Shown here in pieces: positions 37,192-46,580 of a DNA stretch of 64,000 nt. The notes under the pieces are model-generated. The model saw only the letters and a program-made list of their open reading frames with translations, ran no database searches and was not told the origin of the DNA. Positions within the stretch are counted from its first letter, which is position 1. Each line of letters begins with the position of its first letter. The position numbers and the translations under genes were made by a program. Source of the stretch: Bacteroidota bacterium (GTDB lineage Bacteria > Bacteroidota > Bacteroidia > Bacteroidales > UBA10428); contig CP065006.1 of NCBI GenBank assembly GCA_016699695.1, positions 3,844,001-3,908,000 of the forward strand, read 5' to 3'.

Positions 37192-37470
37192 CTAATGTAG
37201 TTTTGTGCCGAATAATTTATTCACTTTGTCCATTTGCTTCGAAATGTGTTCTGCGATATACCCTTTACCGTACAAATAACTCAAAGCAATTTCTCTCACT
37301 TCCTGCAAGGTTAAATTGTTGTTACTCGCAAGTTTTCTTAAATCTTTTGCTCTTTTTTCATCCGAAGGGTGTCCTGCAAAAATTCCATCAGCTGTTCCGA
37401 AGCAACCGCCAATTCGAGTCCTTATTTCGTCTATAGTGTCGTGTCTTGCAATTTTTTCTTGGTCTGTCAT
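37192..37470 (-). CDS. Small uncharacterised protein, second gene of HNH cassette
   Basis: 92 residues, helical, charged, no export signal (MTDQEKIARHDTIDEIRTRI..). Overlaps the HNH gene by 4 bp. An immunity, accessory or recognition role is possible but nothing in the sequence shows it. Confidence 0.55.
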   Translation of the reverse strand: MTDQEKIARHDTIDEIRTRIGGCFGTADGIFAGHPSDEKRAKDLRKLASNNNLTLQEVREIALSYLYGKGYIAEHISKQMDKVNKLFGTKLH

Positions 37471-38189
37471 ATGTCTTTAATTTTAATTTTCAATTCTTCT
37501 ATTTTAATTGGCGGATTTGTCTTGTGTAGCATTGCGTGGCAATTAGGACAAACTGGTCTCAAGTCGTTAATTGGGTCAACTTGGTAAGTTCGTCCAATAT
37601 CCGAAACAGGAACTAAATGGTGAACGTGTATAAATCCTTTTCCTAAGTCGCCATATTTTTTTTCAAAATCAAATTCGCAAACAGAACAGACTGGCTTCCA
37701 ATGTTCAATACATTTCTTTCTTGCCTTTGGATTACGCTCATATGTGTTTACTAAAATTGTTCTTTTCAGTCCTTCAGTTAGGGTTGCTTGTTCATCAATC
37801 GGGATTTCTTCTGGATATTGTTCTTCTCCTGTTAATCCTGTTTCTTCAAGTGCTTCTGAAAGTTCAGGTCTTAGTTGCCAAATAAAAAATGGCTCTTCGT
37901 CCCAACCGTTAAAAAACAAGTCCCAATACTTAAATTTTCTTGTCGAACGTTCCGTGAAGTTGATTTCATAATGTTCCGCTATTCGTTTGGCATATCGTCC
38001 AATTTCTAAGTTTAATGGACTTGAAGTGTTTTTTCCTGTGTAACCGAGTAAAAGTCCAATTTGACTTGCTGGAGCTTTTTGCCCTTCAAAAGAGTAAAGC
38101 CCTTGAAATATGGCAATATCCAAATCCTTTGTGATATTCTTGTCAAGAAGAATTTCAGTCCATTGTAATATTGTTAATTCAGTCGGCAT
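37467..38189 (-). CDS. HNH endonuclease
   Basis: 240 residues. The C-terminal HNH fold reads CSVCEFDFEKKYGDLGKGF, then IHVHHLVPVSD (catalytic His pair), then DLRPVCPNCHAMLH, with four zinc-binding Cys. The N-terminal 130 residues are unassigned and resemble the front part of other stand-alone HNH restriction-like enzymes. No methyltransferase shares the cassette, so if it is restrictive it may target modified DNA. It heads an overlapping three-gene unit. Confidence 0.8.
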   Translation of the reverse strand: MPTELTILQWTEILLDKNITKDLDIAIFQGLYSFEGQKAPASQIGLLLGYTGKNTSSPLNLEIGRYAKRIAEHYEINFTERSTRKFKYWDLFFNGWDEEPFFIWQLRPELSEALEETGLTGEEQYPEEIPIDEQATLTEGLKRTILVNTYERNPKARKKCIEHWKPVCSVCEFDFEKKYGDLGKGFIHVHHLVPVSDIGRTYQVDPINDLRPVCPNCHAMLHKTNPPIKIEELKIKIKDI

Positions 38190-38207
38190 TGTCTTTTTTT
38201 AGCTTGG

Positions 38208-38336
38208 GCATAACGCCCAGCAGTATGCGCAGTGCGGGAACTTTGAAATGCCCGACTGTCAGAACTACTGAATGTTAATTGCTTGTACATGGCTCAAATA
38301 TAGCAAAACAACCCGTATTGCGTATACTGCTTGTTG
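38208..38336 (-). other. attC site 23 (family Q)
   Basis: Starts GCATAACGCC, ends CTTGTTGCGTG. Confidence 0.85.
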
Positions 38337-39017
38337 CGTGCAGTGGGTTTTTGTTTTATTTCTTTGTTCTATCAATCCCAATAAACAGCTAAAGCGAAAT
38401 ATCCAAACAGTTTAGCGCAATTGGATTTTAAAATCCCGTTGTAGCTTAATTTTTAGAAATCTCACGTTTACGATAGCCTTTATAAATCAGCACATAAAAA
38501 TCTACTTGCAGCCAGAAGTCAATTTGTGTTTGACTTATTTACTTGCACTGGAAGTCATAATATAAGTAGGAGAGAGGCTTTTTGTAATCCGTGTATTAAA
38601 ATCTACTTGCAGTCAGAAATCAATTTGTGTCTGACTTATCTACTTGCACTGGAAATCACAATACGAGTAGTAGCGAGGCTTGTCAGAATTGGCTCTCCCA
38701 ATAACTCTTAAATCATTAAATCATAGAGTTTTCATACGTTAAATACATATCCAGTAGCAAATCATAACAAACTTCTCAAATCCTATCGAGCGTTGAGTTC
38801 AAATGGTATCAGCATCATTGATTTCTTGCAGGTCAAATCAAAATAAAAGTGCAGCGATAGGAATCCTGATGCAGAAAGCTTAAAACGGAGTAAATACTTT
38901 TGCCGGGCTACAGAGTCAAATCAAGATGGGTTTATGTAATACCGAAGGATACCTATCGGTGTACTTTACTTTCATCCGATTTACAGGTGTCATGGTTTTG
39001 ATGCCATTGCACGCAAC
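38333..39017 (-). mobile_element. Non-coding integron cassette, family Q, copy 4 (long form)
   Basis: First of two nearly identical long-form Q cassettes in direct tandem. No gene seen; two hairpin units at about 38505-38670. Confidence 0.7.
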
Positions 39018-39138
39018 GCCCAGCAGTATGCGCAGTGCGGGAACTTTGAAATGCCCGACTGTCAGAACTACTGAATGTTAATTGCTTGTACATGGCTCAA
39101 ATATAGCAAAACAACCCGTATTGCGTATACTGCTTGTT
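39010..39138 (-). other. attC site 24 (family Q)
   Basis: Starts CACGCAACGCC, ends CTTGTTGCGTG. Confidence 0.85.
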
Positions 39139-39820
39139 GCGTGCAGTGGGTTTTTGTTTTATTTCTTTGTTCTATCAATCCCAATAAACAGCTAAAGCGA
39201 AATATCCAAACAGTTTAGCGCAATTGGATTTTAAAATCCCGTTGTAGCTTAATTTTTAGAAATCTCACGTTTACGATAGCCTTTATAAATCAGCACATAA
39301 AAATCTACTTGCAGCCAGAAGTCAATTTGTGTTTGACTTATTTACTTGCACTGGAAGTCATAATATAAGTAGGAGAGAGGCTTTTTGTAATCCGTGTATT
39401 AAAATCTACTTGCAGTCAGAAATCAATTTGTGTCTGACTTATCTACTTGCACTGGAAATCACAATACGAGTAGTAGCGAGGCTTGTCAGAATTGGCTCTC
39501 CCAATAACTCTTAAATCATTAAATCATAGAGTTTTCATACGTTAAATACATATCCAGTAGCAAATCATAACAAACTTCTCAAATCCTATCGAGCGTTGAG
39601 TTCAAATGGTATCAGCATCATTGATTTCTTGCAGGTCAAATCAAAATAAAAGTGCAGCGATAGGAATCCTGATGCAGAAAGCTTAAAACGGAGTAAATAC
39701 TTTTGCCGGGCTACAGAGTCAAATCAAGATGGGTTTATGTAATACCGAAGGATACCTATCGGTGTACTTTACTTTCATCCGATTTACAGGTGTCATGGTT
39801 TTGATGCCATTGCACGCAAC
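39136..39820 (-). mobile_element. Non-coding integron cassette, family Q, copy 5 (long form)
   Basis: Tandem repeat of copy 4. No gene seen. Confidence 0.7.
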
Positions 39821-39950
39821 GGTTGATGGTTGCGAGTCGTGCGTGGAGTGCGGAGTGATCACCTATCAGTGTACAATGAGTTACATTTACGAGCCACCTG
39901 CTTTGCCCGCCCACCAAGGCCCGTATGCTCGCAGACCATGTGTTGCCAGC
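39813..39950 (-). other. attC site 25
   Basis: Starts CACGCAACGG, ends CATGTGTTGCCAGC. Arms ATGGTTGCGAGTCGTGCG and CGTATGCTCGCAGACCAT. Confidence 0.8.
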
Positions 39951-39956
39951 AGCTAA

Positions 39957-40694
39957 CTATTTATTATTTCTATCATCAAAATATATACCCCATAATTCTT
40001 CTATTGGTACAGCTTTTTTGCTTGTATTATTTATATCTTTTCCCTCCTTTGTCCACAAAAAAGGAATAATATGCATCCCTTGGTTACCATCCATTTTTGA
40101 AATATCATCAATCCAGTTATCCCATCGATAACCCTTATAGAACTTATTTAAATCGCCTTGAAAGCAAAAAATCAGAAAGTCGGAATAGCTTAAATTTGTA
40201 TTTTCCCAAGTTAAATTGTCAGGAGCAAAATAGAATACTTGACCAATAGAGTTCTTATCCAGTCCACCGGCATTTATGGCAAAAAACCCTCCCAGTACAT
40301 CATCTGCTACCAGTAAAAAAGGAAGCTGCTCTCCAAATTTTCTGTATGTTTTATTTCTATTCCATTCCATAAGGCTTCTATTGAGTCTTTGTGAACCAGA
40401 CCCTAGAATTCTTATCCATCCATTATCAACGAAAATTCCGCCAGTTTCATAAATTATAGCACCCATTGGTGACCGAGTTGTCACTTGGGCTTGATATAAA
40501 GCACTATCAGCTCTATCATTATCTTTAGGCAGAATCTCAACTTTATTTGTTGCATTTCCAATCCATTCAGATACTAATTCCCAGCCAGGTTCATTAGTAT
40601 TTATCAAATCTTTTAATTCTCTCATCTTTGATTGCTGAGAATTTAGAGTCACAGTTAAGCAAAATCCAAAAAAAACAGTTAAAAATATTTTCAT
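39957..40694 (-). CDS. DUF2625 family exported protein
   Basis: 245 residues with a signal peptide (MKIFLTVFFGFCLTVTLNSQ). The rest matches DUF2625: MRELKDLINTNEPGWELV near 24, QVTTRSPMGAIIYETGGIFV near 70-90 and RILGSGSQRLNRSLMEWN near 95-112. The family has no assigned function. Copies elsewhere are cytoplasmic or exported, so the signal peptide is the informative point here. Sole gene of its cassette. Confidence 0.8.
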   Translation of the reverse strand: MKIFLTVFFGFCLTVTLNSQQSKMRELKDLINTNEPGWELVSEWIGNATNKVEILPKDNDRADSALYQAQVTTRSPMGAIIYETGGIFVDNGWIRILGSGSQRLNRSLMEWNRNKTYRKFGEQLPFLLVADDVLGGFFAINAGGLDKNSIGQVFYFAPDNLTWENTNLSYSDFLIFCFQGDLNKFYKGYRWDNWIDDISKMDGNQGMHIIPFLWTKEGKDINNTSKKAVPIEELWGIYFDDRNNK

Positions 40695-40716
40695 GTTATG
40701 ATGATTATTTCAGTTG

Positions 40717-40851
40717 CTGGCAACGCCCAGCAGTATGCGCAGTGCGGGAATTTTGGAAAGCCCTACTGTCAGCCTTACTGAAAGTTAATTGCTTATACAT
40801 GGCTCAAATATAGCAAAACAACCCGTATTGCGTATACTGCTTGTTGCGTGC
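40717..40851 (-). other. attC site 26 (family Q)
   Basis: Starts TGGCAACGCC, ends CTTGTTGCGTG. Confidence 0.85.
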
Positions 40852-41428
40852 AGTGGGTTTTTGTTTTAAAATTTTGTCCTTTTGTCCAAATAGATGGTGA
40901 AGGCTAAATATCCACGGTTAGTTAATGTCTTTTACAATTTTAAATCCCGATGAGAGCTTATTATTTAGAAATCCCACGTTTTCGATGACGTTTAAAAATC
41001 AGCGCATTAAAATCTGCTTGCAGCCAGAAGTCAATTAGTGTTTGACTTATTTACTTGCACTGGAAGTCACAATACGAGTAGGAGCGAGGCTCGTCAGAAT
41101 TGGCTCTCCCAATAACTCTTAAATCATTAAATTATAGAGTTCTCACACATTAAAAACTGCACTAAATGCAAATCACAATCAAATTCTAAAAATCCTTCCG
41201 AGCGTTGAGTCCAAATGGTATCAGCATCATTGATTTCTTGCAGGTCAAATCAAAATAAAAGTGCAGCGATAGGAATCCTGATGCAGAAAGTTATTAAAGT
41301 GCACTAAGTCTTGTCGGACTATAAAGTCTTGTTAAAATCGAATCACATAATCCCGAAGGATACCTATCGGTGTACTTTACTTTCATCCGATTTCCAGGTG
41401 TCATGGTTTTGATGCCATTGCACGCAAC
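40843..41428 (-). mobile_element. Non-coding integron cassette, family Q, copy 6 (short, diverged)
   Basis: Short form with more substitutions than the other copies in its second half (TGCACTAAATGCAAATCACAA). No gene seen. Confidence 0.7.
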
Positions 41429-41553
41429 GGTACGCCAATATGAGCAGGCTGGGATTAAAACCATCAACCCAAAAAACCAGCGATACCGCGGATTAAATAT
41501 ACAAACTTTTCTATTTCTGCAACACCCAGCTTGCTTATATTGGCTGTTATAGC
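41421..41553 (-). other. attC site 27 (family P)
   Basis: Starts CACGCAACGG, ends GGCTGTTATAGCC. Confidence 0.85.
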
Positions 41554-42000
41554 CTGGTGGCGGCGTGTTAAAAGCGCAAACCTATATGGGCGCACAAGGT
41601 TTGGAACATCATTTTGCCCCCGGAACCGGATTTAATTGCTATCTCATCTATCTGCCGGGCATTTAATAGCTGCAGGACTTGTCAGGGTGCAAAGCAAAGT
41701 GGCGGAAAAGTTGTTTCAAAAACCATTAGCCAAACCATTGGCTCAGAGGCTGAGTAAATGGTTATTATTCAGCAGACAAAAGGCTTTATTGCCAAAAGAG
41801 CCAAAGCTTACTCATGGTTTTGGAATTGGTTTTTGAACTTTACCCAAGTTTTGTGACACTTTGCAATCCGTTACAATAGCGCTCCAATTAAATGAAGGGG
41901 TGGGACTGGGGCATGCAAAATGTGTTATCAAACCGGAGCTAACTTAGATGCACTATCAGTAAAATGACCTTAAAATTGGCAGGTGACACTTGGCTGTAAC
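41546..42000 (-). mobile_element. Non-coding integron cassette, family P, copy 6
   Basis: Same variant as copy 1 (CAAACCTATAT at the low end), and like copy 1 it precedes a HigBA cassette. No gene seen. Confidence 0.7.
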
Positions 42001-42124
42001 GCCCAGCAGTATGCGCAGTGCGGGAGTTTTGGAAAGCCCGACTGTCAGAACTGCTAAATATTGATTGCATGTACATGCCTCAAATATAGCAAAACAACCC
42101 GTATTGCGTATACTGCATGTTGCC
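41994..42124 (-). other. attC site 28 (family Q variant)
   Basis: Starts CTGTAACGCC, ends GCATGTTGCC. Confidence 0.85.
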
Positions 42125-42137
42125 TGCTGTAGCTTTT

Positions 42138-42443
42138 TTAACCAATTGAGATATTCAAATGCTTTCCTAATCCAGTTTCAATTAATTTATAATAAGTTGA
42201 AATCTGAATATCACTTTGTCCACGTTCAATTCTTGAAATATAGCTTTTTTTTGTTCCAGTCTTTTCGGCAAGTTCTTCCTGAGTCACATTAGATTCTTTT
42301 CTTGCTTCTTTTAACATTATTCCTAATCTGAATGCAAGTGAATCAGCATCGAACTTATCTCTCGATGGAGTGCCTTTTTTTCCATACTGTTCTTTTAATA
42401 AGTCTTCGAAATCAGTTACATTTTTCATCTTATTGTCCTCCAT
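42138..42443 (-). CDS. higA: XRE-family antitoxin (HigA-like), copy 2
   Basis: 101 residues, same protein as at 2371. Here the start overlaps the 3' end of the full-length toxin by 14 bp, probably the ancestral arrangement and one that couples translation of the two proteins. Confidence 0.85.
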   Translation of the reverse strand: MEDNKMKNVTDFEDLLKEQYGKKGTPSRDKFDADSLAFRLGIMLKEARKESNVTQEELAEKTGTKKSYISRIERGQSDIQISTYYKLIETGLGKHLNISIG

Positions 42444-42774
42444 ATTTTTCTTTCAAATACTCTTTTTTCAACTTCTCAGCCATTTTTATCTCCCTTTGTG
42501 GAGTTTTCTGTGTTTTCTTAAGAAAGCAATTTGTTAGTACAACAAGGTCTCCTTTGTCTTGAAAGCATAAAATCCGAATACTTTTAAAAGTCGTGATTAC
42601 TCGAACTTCATAAATACCATCTGTGTTTTCAAGTAATTTGTAAAATTTCTTTGGTACATGCTTTTCAAATCTGACTAAATCAAGAACATATCCAATTTTC
42701 TCTTTAATCTTTGAATCCTGGCTCTTGTAAAAGTCCACAAAGTTATCCTTGTATGCAATTACTTTTCTAATCAT
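42430..42774 (-). CDS. higB: RelE/HigB-type toxin, copy 2 (full length)
   Basis: 114 residues. Same as the copies at 2686 and 44117 up to KLKK, then continues EYLKEKYGGQ because the T run near 42462 has six bases rather than five. The C-terminal REIKMAEKLKKEYLKEK helix is typical of full-length Gp49-like toxins, so this is likely the reference form. Confidence 0.88.
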   Translation of the reverse strand: MIRKVIAYKDNFVDFYKSQDSKIKEKIGYVLDLVRFEKHVPKKFYKLLENTDGIYEVRVITTFKSIRILCFQDKGDLVVLTNCFLKKTQKTPQREIKMAEKLKKEYLKEKYGGQ

Positions 42775-42778
42775 GACA

Positions 42779-42808
42779 CAAAGTTAACTAATCAGTTTAC
42801 TTATTCAA
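42779..42808 (-). promoter_or_regulatory. Promoter and operator of HigBA copy 2
   Basis: TTG (42806-42808), 19 bp, TAACTTTG (42786-42779) on the minus strand, same as copy 1. Confidence 0.7.
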
Positions 42809-42852
42809 AATCAAATCAAGATTATTTTTGCTGTTAGTGTCTCCCGCTATAG

Positions 42853-42984
42853 CAGGCAACGCCCAGCAGTATGCGCAGTGCGGGAACTTTGAAATGCCCG
42901 ACTGTCAGAACTACTGAATGTTAATTGCTTGTACATGGCTCAAATATAGCAAAACAACCCGTATTGCGTATACTGCTTGTTGCG
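42853..42984 (-). other. attC site 29 (family Q)
   Basis: Starts AGGCAACGCC, ends CTTGTTGCGTG. Confidence 0.85.
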
Positions 42985-43664
42985 TGCAGTGGGGTTTTTG
43001 TTTTATTTCTTTGTTCTATCAATCCCAATAAACAGCTAAAGCGAAATATCCAAACAGTTTAGCGCAATTGGATTTTAAAATCCCGTTGTAGCTTAATTTT
43101 TAGAAATCTCACGTTTACGATAGCCTTTATAAATCAGCACATAAAAATCTACTTGCAGCCAGAAGTCAATTTGTGTTTGACTTATTTACTTGCACTGGAA
43201 GTCATAATATAAGTAGGAGAGAGGCTTTTTGTAATCCGTGTATTAAAATCTACTTGCAGTCAGAAATCAATTTGTGTCTGACTTATCTACTTGCACTGGA
43301 AATCACAATACGAGTAGTAGCGAGGCTTGTCAGAATTGGCTCTCCCAATAACTCTTAAATCATTAAATCATAGAGTTTTCATACGTTAAATACATATCCA
43401 GTAGCAAATCATAACAAACTTCTCAAATCCTATCGAGCGTTGAGTTCAAATGGTATCAGCATCATTGATTTCTTGCAGGTCAAATCAAAATAAAAGTGCA
43501 GCGATAGGAATCCTGATGCAGAAAGCTTAAAACGGAGTAAATACTTTTGCCGGGCTACAGAGTCAAATCAAGATGGGTTTATGTAATACCGAAGGATACC
43601 TATCGGTGTACTTTACTTTCATCCGATTTACAGGTGTCATGGTTTTGATGCCATTGCACGCAAC
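42979..43664 (-). mobile_element. Non-coding integron cassette, family Q, copy 7 (long form)
   Basis: Long form with two hairpin units, very close to copies 4 and 5. Separates two HigBA cassettes. No gene seen. Confidence 0.7.
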
Positions 43665-43790
43665 GCCCAGCAGTATGCGCAGTGCGGGAGTTTTGGAAAG
43701 CCCGACTGTCAGAACTGCTAAATATTGATTGCATGTACATGCCTCAAATATAGCAAAACAACCCGTATTGCGTATACTGCATGTTGCCTG
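43657..43790 (-). other. attC site 30 (family Q variant)
   Basis: Starts CACGCAACGCC, ends GCATGTTGCC. Confidence 0.85.
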
Positions 43791-43801
43791 CTGTAGCTTT
43801 T

Positions 43802-44107
43802 TTAACCAATTGAGATATTCAAATGCTTTCCTAATCCAGTTTCAATTAATTTATAATAAGTTGAAATCTGAATATCACTTTGTCCACGTTCAATTCTTGA
43901 AATATAGCTTTTTTTTGTTCCAGTCTTTTCGGCAAGTTCTTCCTGAGTCACATTAGATTCTTTTCTTGCTTCTTTTAACATTATTCCTAATCTGAATGCA
44001 AGTGAATCAGCATCGAACTTATCTCTCGATGGAGTGCCTTTTTTTCCATACTGTTCTTTTAATAAGTCTTCGAAATCAGTTACATTTTTCATCTTATTGT
44101 CCTCCAT
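43802..44107 (-). CDS. higA: XRE-family antitoxin (HigA-like), copy 3
   Basis: 101 residues, same protein as copies 1 and 2. It starts 9 bp after the stop of the shortened toxin. Confidence 0.85.
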   Translation of the reverse strand: MEDNKMKNVTDFEDLLKEQYGKKGTPSRDKFDADSLAFRLGIMLKEARKESNVTQEELAEKTGTKKSYISRIERGQSDIQISTYYKLIETGLGKHLNISIG

Positions 44108-44116
44108 ATTTTTCTT

Positions 44117-44437
44117 TCAAATACTCTTTTTCAACTTCTCAGCCATTTTTATCTCCCTTTGTGGAGTTTTCTGTGTTTTCTTAAGAAAGCAATTTGTTAG
44201 TACAACAAGGTCTCCTTTGTCTTGAAAGCATAAAATCCGAATACTTTTAAAAGTCGTGATTACTCGAACTTCATAAATACCATCTGTGTTTTCAAGTAAT
44301 TTGTAAAATTTCTTTGGTACATGCTTTTCAAATCTGACTAAATCAAGAACATATCCAATTTTCTCTTTAATCTTTGAATCCTGGCTCTTGTAAAAGTCCA
44401 CAAAGTTATCCTTGTATGCAATTACTTTTCTAATCAT
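44117..44437 (-). CDS. higB: RelE/HigB-type toxin, copy 3 (short C-terminus)
   Basis: 106 residues ending KLKKSI, as in copy 1 (five T in the homopolymer). Confidence 0.85.
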   Translation of the reverse strand: MIRKVIAYKDNFVDFYKSQDSKIKEKIGYVLDLVRFEKHVPKKFYKLLENTDGIYEVRVITTFKSIRILCFQDKGDLVVLTNCFLKKTQKTPQREIKMAEKLKKSI

Positions 44438-44441
44438 GACA

Positions 44442-44471
44442 CAAAGTTAACTAATCAGTTTACTTATTCAA
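44442..44471 (-). promoter_or_regulatory. Promoter and operator of HigBA copy 3
   Basis: TTG (44469-44471), 19 bp, TAACTTTG (44449-44442) on the minus strand. Confidence 0.7.
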
Positions 44472-44516
44472 AATCAAATCAAGATTATTTTTGCTGTTAG
44501 TGTCTCCCGCTATAGC

Positions 44517-44647
44517 AGGCAACGTTCACCGGTATGGCCAGTAAGGGATTGCGGGTGAATCACCTATCAAGTTACGACGAACTTTGAGGCGGGTTACAAA
44601 CCTTAGCATACCACTGAAACCCTTATTGGCTATACCGGTTGTTGGCC
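44517..44647 (-). other. attC site 31 (attC of S41 cassette, copy 2)
   Basis: Starts GGCAACGTTCACC, ends GGTTGTTGGCC. Same as attC 1 apart from ACCGG in place of ACCGA near the end. Confidence 0.85.
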
Positions 44648-44651
44648 ACAG

Positions 44652-45749
44652 TTAATTATTTTTACTTAATATCTCTATTGCTTTCAAAATTAAAGGGTCA
44701 TAATTGTTTTTCAAATCTTCAATCCTATTATACATCTCAATGTTTGCTGGAATACCTTCTCTCTCATAGCAAATTTTATTAGCGTCATATATTCTCTCAT
44801 TTGAAAGAGTTCCCCAGACATTTTCACTTTCATTAATAGTATAATTCATAGTATTAGAAAAAATGCCTTTTGTCCTTGAACCAATTATTGAAACATTAGG
44901 TAAATCCTTTACTCCAATTAAAAAGTTTTCAGCAGCACTCGCCGTCTTACAGTTTGTCAATATTACGATAGGGTTAAGAAAACGCAGTGATTTATCTGGC
45001 CTTAGCGAATAAGGTATCAATTCAGAAAAACTTTCATGATCTCCATTTAATCTTGTACTTAAATAATAGGTAATTCTTTCTTTATCCAAAAATCTGGTCG
45101 CTAAATAATTGCTCCAGTCATTTCCTCCATTATTATTCCTCAAATCAATGATTAATGCTTTTTTATCAATCATATTTGTTAAGATTGAATCAAATAAATT
45201 AGTTGAATTAACACTATCAGGAATTAATAAATTATCATCAAATAAAGCCTCTATTTTCCCATAGCACCGACTAATCCTGATGTATCCAATATCATTGGAC
45301 TTTGCCTGATAAAACAAAGAAATCCCTTTTTCAACAGGTCCGAGTCCTTGTATGTTATCAAAATTACTCATTGTAAGAGTATGATTGCATACTGCCCACA
45401 AACTGTCTTTTAGTATTCTGTTCGGAAATTCAATGTCGAATGAGCACTTATAGGTAGTTTTAAAAATTAACGAATCGCCTTTATAAATATAAGAGTGACA
45501 ATCGTTCAATAATTCTAACATTTCTTTAAAAATGTTTATTAATTCATTTTCAGTAGTCTTTGGAGTAACTTTTTTTCGAAACAAGTCGTGTTGTTGTTTC
45601 CAATCGATTGCATATAAATTAAAAAAGGCATAATTATCTTCATATGCTTGCCAAACGTTCTCAAATGATTTTTCTGGTTCACTTAATCCTTGAGAATAAG
45701 CAAAATTAGAAAATAGAGAGAAGCAAAATATCAAAATCAATATTCTCAT
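44652..45749 (-). CDS. S41 family peptidase (intact copy)
   Basis: 365 residues from MRILILIFCFSLFSNFAYSQ, a signal peptide, so the protein is exported. The middle holds the S41 fold segments SNDIGYIRISRCYG and KALIIDLRNNNGGNDW. The nucleophile region is NCKTASAAENFLIG, with the downstream GIFSNTMNYTI that usually carries the paired base. No PDZ domain is evident. It probably degrades periplasmic or surface proteins. The frame extends 51 codons further upstream, but those codons lie in the neighbouring attC, so that start was rejected. Its frameshifted twin is at 536-1632. Confidence 0.85.
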   Translation of the reverse strand: MRILILIFCFSLFSNFAYSQGLSEPEKSFENVWQAYEDNYAFFNLYAIDWKQQHDLFRKKVTPKTTENELINIFKEMLELLNDCHSYIYKGDSLIFKTTYKCSFDIEFPNRILKDSLWAVCNHTLTMSNFDNIQGLGPVEKGISLFYQAKSNDIGYIRISRCYGKIEALFDDNLLIPDSVNSTNLFDSILTNMIDKKALIIDLRNNNGGNDWSNYLATRFLDKERITYYLSTRLNGDHESFSELIPYSLRPDKSLRFLNPIVILTNCKTASAAENFLIGVKDLPNVSIIGSRTKGIFSNTMNYTINESENVWGTLSNERIYDANKICYEREGIPANIEMYNRIEDLKNNYDPLILKAIEILSKNN

Positions 45750-45770
45750 GTTTTGTCGTTTTTTTAATTG

Positions 45771-45899
45771 TGGCCAACGTTTGACAATATGGCCTGAAAG
45801 GGTTTGCGGGTGATTTCCTATCAAATTGCACGAAAAATTGAAGCGGGCTACAACCCTTCGCATACCACGAAAACCCTTTTTGGCTATATTGTGTGTTAG
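45771..45899 (-). other. attC site 32
   Basis: Starts GGCCAACG, ends GTGTGTTAGC. Arms ACAATATGGCCTGAAAGGGTTT and AAACCCTTTTTGGCTATATTGT. Confidence 0.85.
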
Positions 45900-45912
45900 C
45901 ACCAGTAATTTT

Positions 45913-46443
45913 TTATTTTATTATTTTGAATACAATAAGTCCAAATAGAATAATCAATCCAATAAGTAAAAAAAGCTTTAATTCTTTTGTCCAAATTGCT
46001 GGTTTTAAAGAATTATCCTTTTCACAATTAGTTTTTATTAAGTCAATGAAATCCTTTGAATTACTGTATTCCTTTATGCTAATTTGCTCGATTTTATTAT
46101 TTATTTTAATCAGAATACCTTTCATCGTATTCCATGTCATTTCCCATTCAAAATCCAGATATTTAATTTTAGTCAATTCAATCTCGTATCGTTTATTTAA
46201 AAATGGTTTTTTTATTATTAGAATCTTATCACGCAATTCTATTGTTTTTATTCTTCCCACTATCAACGTCAAATATCCTAATCCTATCCAAAGAAGGGTA
46301 GTCCCAGTAATAATTCCCATAAAATCTATTGAAGTCAAAAAACTTTTATAAATCACAAATATCCCAAATGAGATAAATCCGACTATAAAAATCGCTATCA
46401 TAGTCAACAAAATCAATATTCTTATGCTGTGTCGTGTCTTCAT
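45913..46443 (-). CDS. Membrane protein with PH-like cytoplasmic loop
   Basis: 176 residues. Two membrane segments near the N-terminus (ILILLTMIAIFIVGFISFGI and FMGIITGTTLLWIGLGYLTL), a central soluble part (IELRDKILIIKKPFLNKRYEIELTKI) resembling bacterial PH-like domains, and a last membrane segment LFLLIGLIILFGLIVF. The start was moved to Met 46443, because the longer frame runs into the attC. Function unknown. Its layout resembles the next cassette's STM3941-like protein. Confidence 0.65.
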   Translation of the reverse strand: MKTRHSIRILILLTMIAIFIVGFISFGIFVIYKSFLTSIDFMGIITGTTLLWIGLGYLTLIVGRIKTIELRDKILIIKKPFLNKRYEIELTKIKYLDFEWEMTWNTMKGILIKINNKIEQISIKEYSNSKDFIDLIKTNCEKDNSLKPAIWTKELKLFLLIGLIILFGLIVFKIIK

Positions 46444-46450
46444 ATTATTG

Positions 46451-46580
46451 GTGCTAACGTTGGCGGTATGAAAAGTTGCCGATTGCGGGCGATTCACTAT
46501 CCAGTTACACAAAAGTTGAAGCGGGCTACAACCCTTGAATAACCTAATGACCCGGCAATTTTTTATACCGCGTGTTGGGC
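46451..46580 (-). other. attC site 33
   Basis: Starts GTGCTAACG, ends CGTGTTGGGC. Arms GGCGGTATGAAAAGTTGCCG and CGGCAATTTTTTATACCGC. Confidence 0.85.

Noticed and set aside
38526..38711. 61-codon plus-strand frame in family Q cassettes
   Set aside because: It spans the internal repeat units, so its repetitive peptide is a by-product of the DNA duplication. Short-form copies carry a different frame.
45750..45902. 51-residue N-terminal extension of the intact S41 peptidase
   Set aside because: The extension is encoded by the neighbouring attC, and a proper signal peptide begins at the internal Met.
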